From assembly GCA_965649825.1 (NCBI GenBank), contig OZ287705.1:186001-250000 (forward strand): a stretch of 64,000 nucleotides of DNA. The letters are read 5' to 3'. The notes under the pieces were generated by a model. It was not told where the DNA came from and ran no database searches. It saw only the letters and a list, made by a program, of their open reading frames with translations. A program made the translations under genes and the position numbers. This stretch comes from Penicillus capitatus (lineage: Eukaryota > Chlorophyta). Below, piece after piece: positions 11,627-23,920 of this stretch (position 1 is the stretch's first letter; every line of letters starts with the position of its first letter).

Positions 11627-14600
11627 ATGAAACGGCGTTGTCGAATCTTCCTCCTGTTCTTCAGCTTCGCGCTAGTGCGACATGCAGTCGGTCAAGGTAC
11701 GACGAACGCGGGGACCCCCTTCTCTTGACTGCGTTTTGCCTGTTTCAGACGCTTGCGACACGTTCGTCGTGGACAATGCACTGGTCGTCGACGCGTCGAC
11801 CGTGCAGGATATAGATGCGTCGGGCACTTCGTTTCAAGAAGTGGTGAACTGCCTTCGTAACGGAGCTTCCATTCAATTCGCAACGGCGAACTTTTTCGCG
11901 AACGAAACGATTCGCATTAAGACGAACGTCTCCATCGCGTCCGTCTCTGAAGGAAGGACGACGTTTACCTGTAATGCGAGACCAGTCTTCGAAATCAGGT
12001 CAGCCCATCGTCGTCGTTAGAAGAACGGTGGCGAAGTGCACGCACGTACGTACATAGGAATAAGGCGACGGTCGTCTTCTCCAACATCGCTGTCGAGCAG
12101 TGCGAGTTGGACAGCGTCGACGCTCCGCTCGTGGTTGGTCCGGATGCGACGACCACCCTCAGATCCGTGTTGTTTCTGAACAATTCGAACGGCAGAGGGG
12201 CCAGCAGCATCATGGCGATGGCTGAATCCAGCGTCACCATTGAAGACTCCGAGTTCCGAGACAACGGCGGCGAACTGGGGACGGTCGTAATGTCGAACGC
12301 AAGCAACCTTACGGTCAGGAACTCGACGTTCTCCGACAATAGAGTCAACAACTCAGAGCACGGAGGCGGCGTCTTTCTCATCCAGGTGTGTCTGCCATTT
12401 GCAGTTCTCCAAGGAGAACAAATCCGTCGACGATGCAGAGCGAGGAGACGCCGACGACCGTGGCCATAGCAGGGGAGAGCAGATTCATCAGGAACGAGGC
12501 GACCAACGGGGATGGGGGAGTCATCCATCTCTCCGGATCTGGCGCTTCGCTCACGCTCGAGGGAGATGCGGTCTTCAAATCGAACGTCGCCGGCAGACGC
12601 GGCGGCGCCATCTTTGTCTCGGAAGCCAACCTCGTTACGATCAGGGATGCCGCTTTCGTCGACAACGAAGCAGAGGGCACCGGAGGCGGAGCGCTGTTCG
12701 CCGAGGCAAGTCCTGATGCATGCAATTAACGCAGACCTACATCTGTTCACAGGATCTGAAAAAAGACGTCGTGAACAACATCCAAATCTCGAACAGCGTT
12801 TTCGCCAGAAACCGTGCCAGCGGGTACGGCGCATCCGGAGGCGGAATCTGTCTCCAGGGACGAGGCATACGCTGCACACTGACCGATTCGTCGTTCACGA
12901 TGAACTCGGCACGGCTCGACGGCGGCGCAATGCACGTCTCCGATCAGGCATCGACGACCATCCGCCAGGCGACGTTCATCGGAAACGAGGCCATGAATGG
13001 AGGCGGCGCGGCGCTCTTCGTACTGGTAAGCCTCTGATCATGTATCCTTCCTCCTCATCGACGTCCTGTCGATGGCACCGCAGTCTCTGGAGCGCACCAG
13101 AGCTTCCATCTTGAACGTTACAGTGACGGACTCCAAGTTCCTCTTCAACCGAGCCCTGTACAACAACCGCGGTGGAGGGTGCTTTGCCGTCGTCGGCTTT
13201 GGATCGAACGTCACCGTTAGCCGTTGCAGCTTCAAGGACAACGATGGAGGACGCGGCGCAGGCGGCGCCCTGTACGCCTTCCGTGGACCTGTCATCGGTA
13301 TCGAGAGCTCGAGTTTCGAAAGGAACAAGGCAGAATGGGGCGGTGCGATTTACGCAGAGGTACTCTACCCTTCGCCGACAGATCATCTTGAATATGGCTG
13401 CTGTAGCACGATGCGTCGCTTGTCGTCAGATCCAGCACGTTTCTAGACAATTCTGCGAACGAAGGGGGTGCCATGGACGTGTGGGGCGATGTCGCCATTG
13501 AAGTGGACGACTGCACGTTCGAGAAGAATCGAGCAGTAACGGAGGGAGGTGCCGCCAAGGTGCAGAACTTTGCATCCGCCCAATTCGGTCTGGCGTATTT
13601 CCAGATGAACAACAGTCGCGTTCATGAGAACGAAGCCGGAACTAATCTCTTCGAGGACAGACTCTATGGTACAGAGACGCAGGGAGGCGGCATCCTCGCC
13701 GAAGGCAGCGGGATCGATCTCGAACTGCAGAACAGCACGTTTAGAAGGAATCTGGCTTCCAATGGAGGCGCCTTGAGCATCTACGCCGTCGCCGCCTGCA
13801 ACATCGACAGAAACAGCAAGCAAGGATCCAGTGACAGAGTGAGATCTCCTAGAAGTAACGGGAGCATTGCTGCAGGTTTCAGTACAACGAGGCCACCTTC
13901 GGCGGAGCTCTTTTCATTACCGTTGACGAAAACGTCCACCTCACCAGACTCGATGAGTATCGAGTAACGAATGCCACTTTCCGGAAGAACCATGTGGAGG
14001 TGGAAGGAGGGGCCATCTACGTGACGACCACAAGAGCAGAATCCAACTCAGTATCGTTGAATGCGCACGCCTATCTGGTGCTCATAGAGAAGAGCTCCTT
14101 CAGAGAGAACACGTAAGCACATTACGATACCGCACTCGATTTGTCTGCATCGATGGCAGGGCGAGACACGGAGGCGGCGCTCTGTCCGCCATCGGATCCG
14201 CTGTGAAGGTGCATAAAAACGTGTTCAGATGGAACAGCGCTCGAGCGAACTCGACTGATCAGGCGACGCCATTCTTCGGATACGGAGGAGCTGTGCACGT
14301 TCAGACAGGAACCACTGTCGAATGCAAAGACTCGTTGTTTTCTTTAAACAGGGCAGATGTTGGCGGTGCTGTTTATGTCAAAGACGGCTCGTTCGAGGGA
14401 GAATTGCTAGAGTTCAGCAAGAATGCAGTTTTCGAAGGAGGCGTCGGCGGCGCTGTGTCAGTCGAGATTTCGAAAGGGCAGAATATTCCATACATCACAG
14501 GGGCCAACCACCGAAGAATTCTCTTTCAGTGTGACGGATGCGAATTCAAACGCAACAACGGTTCTTTGGCAGGAGGTTACTGATTTATCTCTTTGTCGCT

Positions 14601-17600
14601 CGTGCTTTTAGTGAATGATCGTTTCTTTAGGTGCTCTGCACGTGCACGACATGGATCCGGCTTCGACCTTCGAAAAGGACAACGATCTGATGATCGAGGG
14701 GTGCGAACGCCCGCAGCAAAACAAGTTCCAGACTACTACTCATGAGTTGACATGTCCAACCTACTGGCGGTTTGTCGATATGGTCAACAATCGTGCCGCT
14801 CGCTTCAGGAATACGAGTTTTGTCGAAAACACTGCGAAAGCTGGAGGCGCCATCTTCTCGAACAACCTCACGATGATCACGATCGTGCCAGATGTCGAGA
14901 ATATTTTGAATGAAAATGTCACCTACGAGCTCGACTACATCCTGACGAAGAACGAGACGGAGCATCTAAAGGCGTGCAACGTCAGCTTTCACAACAACAG
15001 TGTCGCCGACAAGGGTTACGGAGAGAAGGTTGCTTCGACCCCCTTCGCGGCATTCCTCATCAAACGCGATGAGGAAGGTCGACGCGTTCCCAGGAAGACG
15101 TTCTCGAACGGCTCCTTCCTCAGCGGAGATCGGCTGCGATTCGATGTGGTGTTCAGAGACGGTCTGGGCGAACCCGTCACCTTCGCAGACAACCTGACGG
15201 CCCACATCAGCTGCGACGAAGAGAGGTCGAAGAACATGTCGGCGGACTGCTCGAAGCTCGAGATATCTGGACAGGAAACTGCGCAGGCGAGCGAGGATGG
15301 AGTGATGAATTTCACAGCCGTCCGACTACGAGGACTCAGAGAGAAGACGTACACTCTGCGCATCGACTACCGCTCGACATCCGAGCTGCAGACGCTGAAC
15401 GTGAACTCTTCCTTCGTCCGTGTGACGATGCGACCCTGCAAGATCGGCGAGAGGACAGTCAGCCAGGAGGACGATTACCTGGAGTGCCAGGAATGCGCCC
15501 AGGGCGAGTTTCAGCCGTTTCCAGACAGGCACGAGTGTCTGCCCTGCAACGAAGCCGAGAACCACACCCAGTGCGATGGGAAAACGATCGTGCCGCGCGA
15601 TGGATACTGGCACGCCACCTCGTTTTCGTTCGCCGCCCAGGAATGCATTGGCCACGACGCCTGTAGATCGTCGAAGGAGGACGGGGAGACGAGGACTGGG
15701 AAGCTCAGAGAGATTGCAAGAGAAGCGCACGAACGGGGCGAGCCTCTGCTGCACAACTTCAGAGAGAACAGCACGCTGTGCAGAAAGGTTATCTAAACAC
15801 TGCCCCTCCCTCCCTTCAGTGAGGTCTTTTCGTTGTGTTCAGGGATATCAGGGTGTTCTCTGCGGCAGCTGCGAGAATGGCTACGGCAGAGAGGGAAGTG
15901 TCTGCCGAAAATGCGGATCGCCTGCCATGCGTGCATTCATATTGACGATGCTGATCCTCTGGTCGTTTCTGTTCTTCACGTATTTCATTCGATCTGTGCT
16001 GCTACTGGCCACGCGCATCGAGTTCAACAAGAGATTCAGTCAAGCGAGAGTAACGCAAATTAGACATCGGGCAGCGAATTCCTCTCCGTCCACATCGCAG
16101 TCAACGACGAAAGCCGAAACCAGCCAAACTCCGAAGACAGATCTCGAGATGGCGTCAATGTCTTCGGTGGTGGAGGTTGTAGAATTGCCCTATAGCGAAG
16201 CGAGGAGACCAGCTACAAGCCAGTTGCAGGAACAGAATGATCCAGCAGGAAACGTGACAAAGGAGTCCAAGATGACCCACATTGAAAGACTGAGCAGACT
16301 GAGGTCTTCAATGAGAAGAAGACAGAGACAGGAAGGTGCTGCGCAAAATACAAGGAGGCGACGACGCTTTCGAAAGGGAGGAAGATTGGCACAGAAGCTC
16401 CAGACCCTGCTCAATCCGACCAACTCCAACGTCGCCATCGAGCCCCTGACTCTGGCCAATCCTGTCTCGGAAGTCCTCAAGGTGTGCCCGTTCTGTCTGA
16501 CGGTTCGTGTGCGAAGACCGACTTCGTGTGTTCTTCAGATTCTTGTCAACTTCCTCCAAGTGACATCCGTCGCACTCGCGATCAATGTTGACTGGGAAGA
16601 CTCTCTGAGAAGGACACTCTACGCAATGGGTATGTTCTTAAACATGAAAATCGGACATCTTTCTTGGGCTTGAATGCAGGTGCCATCGGCAATCTCTCTT
16701 CCGGCACTGGATACCTCTCACTGGACTGCTATCTCGATGAGAACGGTCATCCGAAGTCCCTCCGCCGGATGACGATCGTCATCCTCTATCCGCTGCTGAT
16801 GTTCGTCGTCTACGTTTTCATCTGGGCTAGCTACAGCATCATCAGGAGAAGAGGAAAGAGGTACTACACATGACCGACTGGATCCTCACAAGACCTTCCG
16901 CTGTTCTCTAGTTACTGCGGCCAGAGGATTCTGTTGACGTTTCTGGCGATCAACTACTTCATCTACATCGGCATGACCAAGAACCTGCTGCGCTTCTTCG
17001 CCTGTACGCACGTCAGCGACGACAGGGAGGGATCGAACTGGCATCGCTTCGTCTGGGAAGAGGACACAGATGTCGAGTGCTACGAGGGTCGCCACGCGTT
17101 GCTCGTCGGCGTCCTCGTCCTTCCTCTCCTCCTTTCCGTAACCTTTGGATTCCCCGCTGGGATTCTCATAACCCTCAGACGCAACAAGAGTCAGCTGAAC
17201 GACGAGGGTTTTGTCGAGACGTTCGGATTCCTATACAGAGCCTACGACAGATACTACTGGGAAGTGGTCATCATGCTGCGCAAGGCAGTGATCGCTGCCA
17301 TCGCAGTGTTCGCCCATCGACTCGGCGCAACGCTCCAGGGCCTCATGTGCGTCCTGGTGATCGTCATCGCCCTGTCGGTGCAACTGGCGGCGCAGCCTTT
17401 TACGCGAGAGATTCCGCAGCTGAACTACCTGGAGACGTGCTCGCTCTCTGCAACCATCGCCGTCTTCGTTGCTGGGCTCATGATGAACGCCGACACAGTT
17501 GACCAGATGGACCGTGTCGCCCTCAGTGTGATAGCGATTCTCTTTGTCTGCTCCACTCTTCTGTTCATCCTGGTGCAGCTGGTGTTCGCCACCGAGGAGT

Positions 17601-17951
17601 TCATCGACATGAAACTGATCGAAGTGAAGGCAATGGAGATCCAGGAGGTGATCGATGCGCGTCTGCACGAGAAGGTGCATCGTCTGATTCAACACTACGG
17701 AGCAACGGCGATCGTGACCATCCGAACACTCGTCCAGTTTTTGATGAGGCGTCCTCGTCAACGCAGAGAAACCGAAGTCGCTCAAGGTGTGTATTCGTAA
17801 ATTCCATTCAACACATGTGTCTTTATGTAATGCTTGATTCGTCGGCGAGAGCCGCCTCCATTCATGTTCGAGTGTTTTGAATGAATGCGTTTCTGTGTTT
17901 CTAGGTTCGTTCTACCGTCGTGTGGGCGAGGCTCAAGCGCACGCACCTTAA
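11627..17951 (+). CDS. Giant beta-helix/multi-pass membrane protein, copy A
   Basis: Fifteen exons join to 1843 aa: 11627-11696, 11749-11998, 12058-12385, 12439-12705, 12753-13025, 13084-13359, 13407-13838, 13883-14112, 14160-14575, 14631-15787, 15843-16481, 16539-16629, 16680-16860, 16912-17786, 17905-17951. Introns are 44-118 nt and GT-AG, except 12706-12752, which is GC-AG. Residues 1-23 form a signal peptide. Residues ~30-960 hold about 22 rungs with FxxN and GGA(I/L/V) motifs, as in chlamydial-PMP-type right-handed beta-helices. A beta-rich domain follows, then Cys-rich patches (CQECAQGEF; GYQGVLCGSCENGYG), TM1 (~1262-1290), an Arg-rich loop, and about seven more hydrophobic segments (~1447-1770) around FLYRAYDRYYWEVVIMLRK. 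A plasma-membrane receptor or channel-like role is inferred. Specific function is unknown. Confidence 0.9.
12706..12752 (+). other. GC-AG intron between exons 4 and 5 of copy A
   Basis: The donor is GAG|GCAAGT and the acceptor TTCACAG; at 47 nt it connects the reading frames exactly. The same GC donor is kept at 26425 and 39217 in copies B and C. No GT donor nearby restores the frame. Confidence 0.75.
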
Positions 17952-19541
17952 ACACCTGGTTATTTTTTGGTAACAGGACACAGTGGGGGATGCGATGTTT
18001 CATCAGATTCTTTTTTGTCATTCGACGTCTATCAAGCTTCGAACTGAGCTCAAGGAGGCTCAGTACCAATGCAGTCATTCAAACCTCTTACGGACATGGA
18101 GGTTCTACACCATGCATGATCCAGTCCGACTATCTTTTTTGAACGTTTTCCAATGAGCGTGCGCATCGTTTATTTGCGATGATCACTGCACGAGTGTATT
18201 TTTTTAAGTGTTTTGGCGCAGAGGATGTTGAGGTACCGATCGTCTTTAAGCTTATGGATTATGGCACTCGTCCGATCGCCGCAGAAACGGTCTTTCTCTC
18301 ACATAATCGCGCAGCAGTAGCTCCTTGGCGCGATGTTTCACTCTCTGGATAAAGCATCCCGTTTTGGATCTCTCTTGACCGACCTCCTCCGTGCGCGCAT
18401 GAGTCAGGTTTTCTTCCTCACTGCTGACGCCTCGTCTCGTTGCGTCAATTCGCAAACCACGCCGTTCAGCGGACTTCCCAATTAGCGGCTGTTCAATCGC
18501 CCTGTTATCAACGTTTGGAGAGGGGCTGGTACGTTGTGTCGACAGTGCACGAGCTTCGTAAAGAACGAACTGTTTGTTGCGTATGGCCTGTCTCCCTGTC
18601 CGTTTGTACTCAGACGCAACTCTCGTTCGACGATACACTCTGGCATCTGATCCATGGGGTGCTCGGCGCCTTGTCACGACGTGAACCGGTGAAGGTGATA
18701 TCCTTCGGCTTTTCTTTAACAACGTGAAGCTGTTATCGGCAACCGTGTGGGCAGGCAGAGAAGCACTCTGCGCGGAACGTAAAGCAACGCAACGCAACGG
18801 ACGCTCCGTCTGTTTAGTTTCTTGCGGACCTGATAACGCCGCCTGGATGTCCATCCGGTAACACTCAGATGCCCTCAATACGCAGACGAACGTTCCCTTG
18901 AGCTCAGGCTCGAACGATCTTCTGCTCGATGAGCGGACTTCCGAACAACGCAGGACAACGTCACTGCCCGGCGCAGTAATTTCTGCAAAACTGAGCTCGC
19001 ACAAAACGCAGTTCCTTCTTGATCCCGCCGTCTTCGGCGACTGAACGAGCTCTCGCGCATCGCTCGATTGTCCATTTTCGGGATATTCCCTTCTCGCCTC
19101 GGCGTCGTCGTTCACTGCGCTGGCCGACATACGTGTTCTTCCAACGCATCCACGTCCCTGTACTTGACAAAGCACGGTGCCGAACGCGTTTACTGAGCTA
19201 GCTTGTGTTTGGACTTGTGGATTCCTGAGAGAGTATAATCGCGAGACGGAGTTGATGCGCACCAACCGTGGCACCCGGACGCCGCAGCAAAGGGAATTGA
19301 GGAGTCATTGACAAAAGGAATGCACAAAGGTCGAGATGGAACCTATGTATTACTTTACACCGTCACAAGGGATGTCTGTCGCGAATGGGATCCGTGGTGG
19401 AAATGGCTGCAAGATTGTCGCTCGTCTCCTAGCACAGATTGTCGTTTGAAGGGGACGAATCCAATCATCGATAGAAATGACGTGACAGAACCGGTCGTGA
19501 TGGAGGACTTCATACGGCGTTCTCCTCATCGCGGAATGGAT
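17952..19541. repeat. Duplicated downstream flank of copy A
   Basis: Second copy of the block at 2652-4246. A 340-codon minus-strand frame (18252-19274) is open only here; copies 0 and B carry a one-base shift at the equivalent of 18620. It ends VRERPFLRRSDECHNP, and a similar tail (VRERPFLRRSDKNRNP) is seen downstream of copy C at 44748. Codon use looks like shadow sequence (Ser/Arg-rich, no recognisable domain), so I do not call a gene. Confidence 0.5.
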
Positions 19542-20023
19542 TACTGTCCATCAAGTGTCGTTCACTCCTGACGGCGACACCCAGGTTCTTTAATCTACCT
19601 CGTCCGACAGCGGTCCAAGGAATATCATAACTATCAGGACCGAGAGTGTCGCCGAATGATCTGAGCGCGTACAGGTCAGTAGACGAGAGAAGTCGGACGG
19701 GTATTCTTTCACGAACATCGGTACGTCGTTATATAGGTAAACGTCACGTTAAGCGACAGTGACGTTCTGTGATCTAACGGAACGATTTTGATGAACGCAT
19801 CGATCTTCTGAGTTGTCACCTCGGACGGCGAAAGACGTTCAAGACCCTATCTAGGTTGCTGTCTGTCCACGGTGAAAACGCGTCCCTGATACTGTCCACT
19901 GACCAAGGGCCAGGTTATGGTCAGCTCGTTTGAAGCGTGTTCGTCCTAGCCAACTCCTTCCGTTCTGTCCATTTTGCAGGATCCAACAAATCGCTCTTGT
20001 AATCGAGGCCAAATCTGAGCTCT

Positions 20024-20800
20024 TCAAAAGAGCAACGGGTGACTCTGTGGACAGAGGAATTGATTGCGTCCCGAGATCTCTACACGAGCTGATTCCATAG
20101 GCTGTGCGTTGCCGTCTTCAGGCGCCGAATCCTGCCTAGCAGCGTCCGAATCGTTCGCTCGACAAGACCGTTGGATGAGTGATGAAAGGGAGCGCTGAGT
20201 CTGAGATCTATCCCACGGTGCTCGATCCAAGCGACGAAAGCAGGTGAAGTGAATTGAGAACCGGAGTCTGCCACGATCATCTGAATCTTCCCATGCTTGC
20301 GCATCCAATCGTTGAGGAATTCTTCAACTCGTTCTCGCGTGGGAGAACACACTGTGCATGTCTCCACCTATCCGGAGAAGTAATCAACGGCAACTAGGAT
20401 GTATTTTGACGGAGCTCTGGCCTGCTGTGACAATGGACCCAACACGTCGATGCCGACACGTCTGACACTTCGCTAGCTTCAATGAAGCCCAGATCTTCTC
20501 TGAATCTTCGCCTTTTCTACATCTGACAGGTTTCACAAGTCTTGGAACGTGCTCCGCAAATTTTCTTGCCACGGGACCATCTCACGGAGTCTTGGAGAGA
20601 GATAGCTTCAGATTTGCTGCCGAATAGTGCCCCCGTGCATGAGTGTCTCTGATCCACTCTCTAGCGTGCTCGTCAAGCTTCTGCTGACATGTCACTGGGT
20701 AAGTACAGACTTTAGACGACGACGCAGATTCATTGCTTTCTTCATCGTTGTAGACAGACGACTCTTGTAACGGCACCGTTTCCCATCTGTCATCGTCCAT
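20024..20800 (-). pseudogene. Ty3-type integrase remnant, copy 2
   Basis: Counterpart of 4729-5505, with the same DDE core motifs (VADSGSQFTSPAFV, NGLVERTIRTLL) and zinc-binding His/Cys region, and with the same interrupting stops. Confidence 0.75.
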
Positions 20801-21504
20801 CTCACTCTCAATCTCACACTTGCTTCGCTGGCGTCACACATTAAGAATTTCTGGCGCGAGAGAAGGTCTGCCAATTGGTTTTCCGATCCGGCTTGAGATC
20901 TCACTAAGGGGTAGTCTCTCAGGACCTCTTCTGTTCTTCTTAGCATGAGCGTGCTCTGGCTCTTCCAATTCCACATCTTGGCAAACGCCCAGCTGTCTGT
21001 GAAGACAACAATCTACCGTCCCAGAGTCAAGTGACGAAACGTTCTCAACGCTTGCAACAGCGCATCCAACTCTATGTCTGAAGAGTGAGCCCATGGTTTC
21101 TTGTTTCTCCTCATCATTGCAACGTTGCCGCTTTCATCCATTAAAGCTGCACCATAACCGACGGCAGAAGCGTTACCACCATCCTCAATGACCCACTCCC
21201 ATTCCAGTAACCAAGCTGCTAAGAGTTTCTCTTGACAGGAGCGCAACCGACACTCCCAGAATCGTCCAAACTCTGTCGTCCGAAATCTTTCGGCTTCCGC
21301 CTTCTTCCATGGTTCTAACGTGCGAAGTATGACGTCTTGACACCAGGTATGACGATTCAATTGAAACAACAGCCCTTCGACCGTCCTTAAATCCTTTGCA
21401 CATCTCGGCTTGGGCAGATCGTTTAGCTTATCAAACCGTTGCTCGGTCTGATTCCTTCTCAAGGTACTCGACAGAATCGGTGCACCACTTGGATTTCTCG
21501 GCAT
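20692..21504 (-). pseudogene. RT connection and RNase H remnant, copy 2
   Basis: Counterpart of 5397-6209. The connection/RNase H frame is 21013-21504 (NDLPKPRCAKDLRTVEGLL, GYGAALMDESGN), and 20692-20976 holds the second half (GSENQLADLLSR). It is broken at the same places. Confidence 0.65.
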
Positions 21505-21547
21505 TCAGCCGCCACTCATCACGACTGAGATCAGAGAAAACAATGTT

Positions 21548-22778
21548 CTAATCCCGCAAGTGTTCCTCTATGGCATCTGATCCCAATAACAAATCATCAA
21601 CATAGTAAAAAAACACTAGAGCCGTTCAGTTTTTTCACAATTCGGGACAGAGTTATAGACAGAGCCTTTTGAAAATGTCTCATGCTCGACAGCCAGCCAA
21701 AAGGGCATCTCTTGTATTGAAAGAATCGTGAATTGAAGAGAAAACCAAAAAAGATCCGAATCTCTGGAGCCAGAGGCACCTGCATGAATCCCTTCCGCAT
21801 GTCGATAACGGACCAGACCGTCTTCTTCGGCATGTGCCCCAGTAAACGCATCCTGTCTATGGGAATTCCTTGCACCGAAACAGTCGCAGATTTCAGCGCT
21901 CGGAAGTCCATAACCACTCTGATCTTGTTTCCTTTCTGTGGCACGGGTATGAGTGGCGTCAGGATGGCGGGAGGCCTTGCCACTTCTTCGACTGCCCCGA
22001 TCTCGACGACCTCTTGTATCTGGGCTTGAATCTGATCCTCCACGGCAGGTGCCAATGGACAACATGGAATCGCGAAGCAGTCGACGTGATCTTCGAGCCC
22101 GAGATCGTCCACACAGTAGTGCTTCACACCTGAAAGCTTCCTCTCGCACAGACGCGGGTATTTCTTCCAGAGGTCGTCCATCGACCGCTCTTCGTCCTCA
22201 GCATCATCGATGTCTGAGACTTCGCTGTCTTCCTTCCGCGTTACTGTGTTCAGCTTCTGGCGACGCTGCCGTTCCAAAGTGTCTCTCAGCAAGAGACGCG
22301 ACCCATCGACTTTCTTCAGAACGACTTGCTCGTCTGTCTTGACTTGGAATGCTGCTATCATGAATTTGCTTCCCAGCTGTTCAGGCCGGTCGCGCGCATT
22401 CCTCGGAGACATTTTGATCGGTTTTTCAGCACTTTTGATGCAGGGCTCGATCATCACACTTCCTGCGTTGCCAGTGGGCATCAACGCGGCGTCTCTGTTC
22501 AAGATTCGATACGGCAGTTGGAATCTCACTGACGATCTGGGGGCGAGAAAGGCGGATTTCCCCAAAGGTAATAAAATTAACGTTCCTTCTCTCCTAGGCT
22601 GAGTTGCTCTACGTTCGTCTTTTTGAATGTAAATTACAGAATCTATCGGTTCTGTACACATTTGGTCAATGAAATGGTCTGTACAGTTGTCTTCATCAGG
22701 CCCTACTGAAGATCCTCCGCCTCCCGGGCCTGAGCTTGCCGGCGGAGGCGGTCGTTTGACATCACACAGTGAATGCAT
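21548..22778 (-). pseudogene. Ty3-type reverse transcriptase, copy 2
   Basis: Counterpart of 6253-7483. The 393-codon frame 21597-22778 contains the RT fingers and palm, and the YVDD box lies beyond the same run of T residues in another frame. Sequence differs from copy 1 at only a few positions. Confidence 0.75.
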
Positions 22779-23535
22779 CTTTCCGATCCATTCGGCAACT
22801 TAACACTGATCGTGCACCTGCTACAGTCGACCGGTGCTTCCATCTTTGCGAGAGCTGGCAACCCCAGAATCACCTGCTGAGCGCTGTCGAGAACGTCGAA
22901 ATCGATCTGGTGCAATGCCGGAGAGAATCCAAGATGCACTTCAAGAGTGACTCTTCCCAGACTCATTTTCACGGAGCCGTTGAATGCTCTCACCTTTTTC
23001 TTCACGGACTCATCAACAGACCACTCTTGACGCGGTGCCAGCTTCAGCGGTGTAATGGTGGCGATGAAAACGCTATTACAATCTTTTCAAATGTCAACAT
23101 CCTTTAATACCACGACAGCGGTATCGCATCAAGTCCGACTCCTGTGTCGATCAGACATTTTCGACGAATCACGTCGTTTGCATCAGCAGTCAGGCCGCAC
23201 CTCAACTGCAATTGCTCACCAGGACTTCCCAAGTCAACCTCGATGACCTGATCGAGATTCTTGCTTGGCGGACTCTCCATGGGCGGCGCTCCAGTCTGTT
23301 GAGGCCTCGTTCCTCCCGAGATCTTCTTTTGCTTATTCAGCCACAGCCAGCAGCCTGCACGACGATGACCTGGTTTCCCGCAGTAGTAGCAAAGAATGGG
23401 GGATCCCGGTCTGCCACCGCGTCTTCCCCTTCCTCTGAAAGTTCGGAATCCCGAACGGCTTCGTCTGGAGGGCTCGGATGGCTGGCCAGAATCGCTTTCC
23501 TGCCCTTGGCTCATCTGATGCACACCGTCAGCCAC
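22703..23535 (-). pseudogene. Zinc knuckle and protease, copy 2, split by insertion
   Basis: The CCHC knuckle and protease active site (23104-23535; CLIDTGVGLDAIP, with the Asp codon at 23146-23148 intact) are separated from the rest of the protease (22703-23005; VILGLPALAK) by a 71-bp insertion. Copy 1 has the complementary state: continuous frame but ETG in place of DTG. Confidence 0.7.
23052..23122. mobile_element. 71-bp insertion with 7-bp target duplication
   Basis: CAGCGGT occurs at 23045-23051 and again at 23116-23122, enclosing 64 bp absent from the otherwise identical site in the first interval (near 7751). The insertion is AT-richer than its surroundings and adds a stop to the protease frame. 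No convincing terminal inverted repeat is visible. Confidence 0.7.
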
Positions 23536-23580
23536 AGCTCCCGAGTGCTCGTCTTCTAGATCACCCTTGTCGTTGAGGTG

Positions 23581-23877
23581 TTAATCTTCCGCTTCTGCAG
23601 CTCTCAATGAGACGCTCTTGTGGTTCTCAGCTCCCCTCTGCAGAGTCATCTTCCACTTCAGAGATCTCTTCGCTTCTGCCGCGATCGTTTCGATCAACAG
23701 TTCATCCACGTCGTACTTGTCTTCTAGTCGATTCCTCGGTCTTAGAGCGAGCTTGGCCAGCAAGATCTCTCTTGCCCTCGGCAGCAAAACAGACTTCGAA
23801 ACCGTCTTCATTCTCTGGCGGTATCGTATTACGAACGAGTGGGTGTCCGCATCTCGCTCGCAGATGCACTTGAGCAA
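23581..23877 (-). pseudogene. Gag C-terminal fragment, copy 2
   Basis: Uninterrupted version of 8214-8444, including the upstream stretch KCICERDADTHSFVIRYRQR that the LINE-type insertion removed from copy 1. It is separated from 23921-24430 by a stop and frame change. Confidence 0.5.
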
Positions 23878-23920
23878 ATACTTTTCGGCGTCTAGATCGA
23901 CTCCTAACCTCGATGATCAT

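Noticed and set aside
12386-12404. A 19-nt mini-intron (GTGTGTCTGCCATTTGCAG) in copy A, 20 nt in copy C, recalling ultra-short nucleomorph introns
   Set aside because: Removing 19 or 20 nt does not connect the two reading frames. A 53-nt intron (12386-12438; 54 nt in copy C) does so in all three copies.
11627-17951. Chlamydial origin (transfer of a polymorphic outer-membrane protein)
   Set aside because: The beta-helix rungs resemble PMP repeats, but the gene has 14 introns, a eukaryote-like membrane block and no autotransporter barrel. GGA(I/L) rungs also occur in protist proteins.
18252-19274. 340-codon minus-strand frame downstream of copy A as a real gene
   Set aside because: Open in only one of three nearly identical flanks, Ser/Arg-rich, no recognisable domain or splice support.
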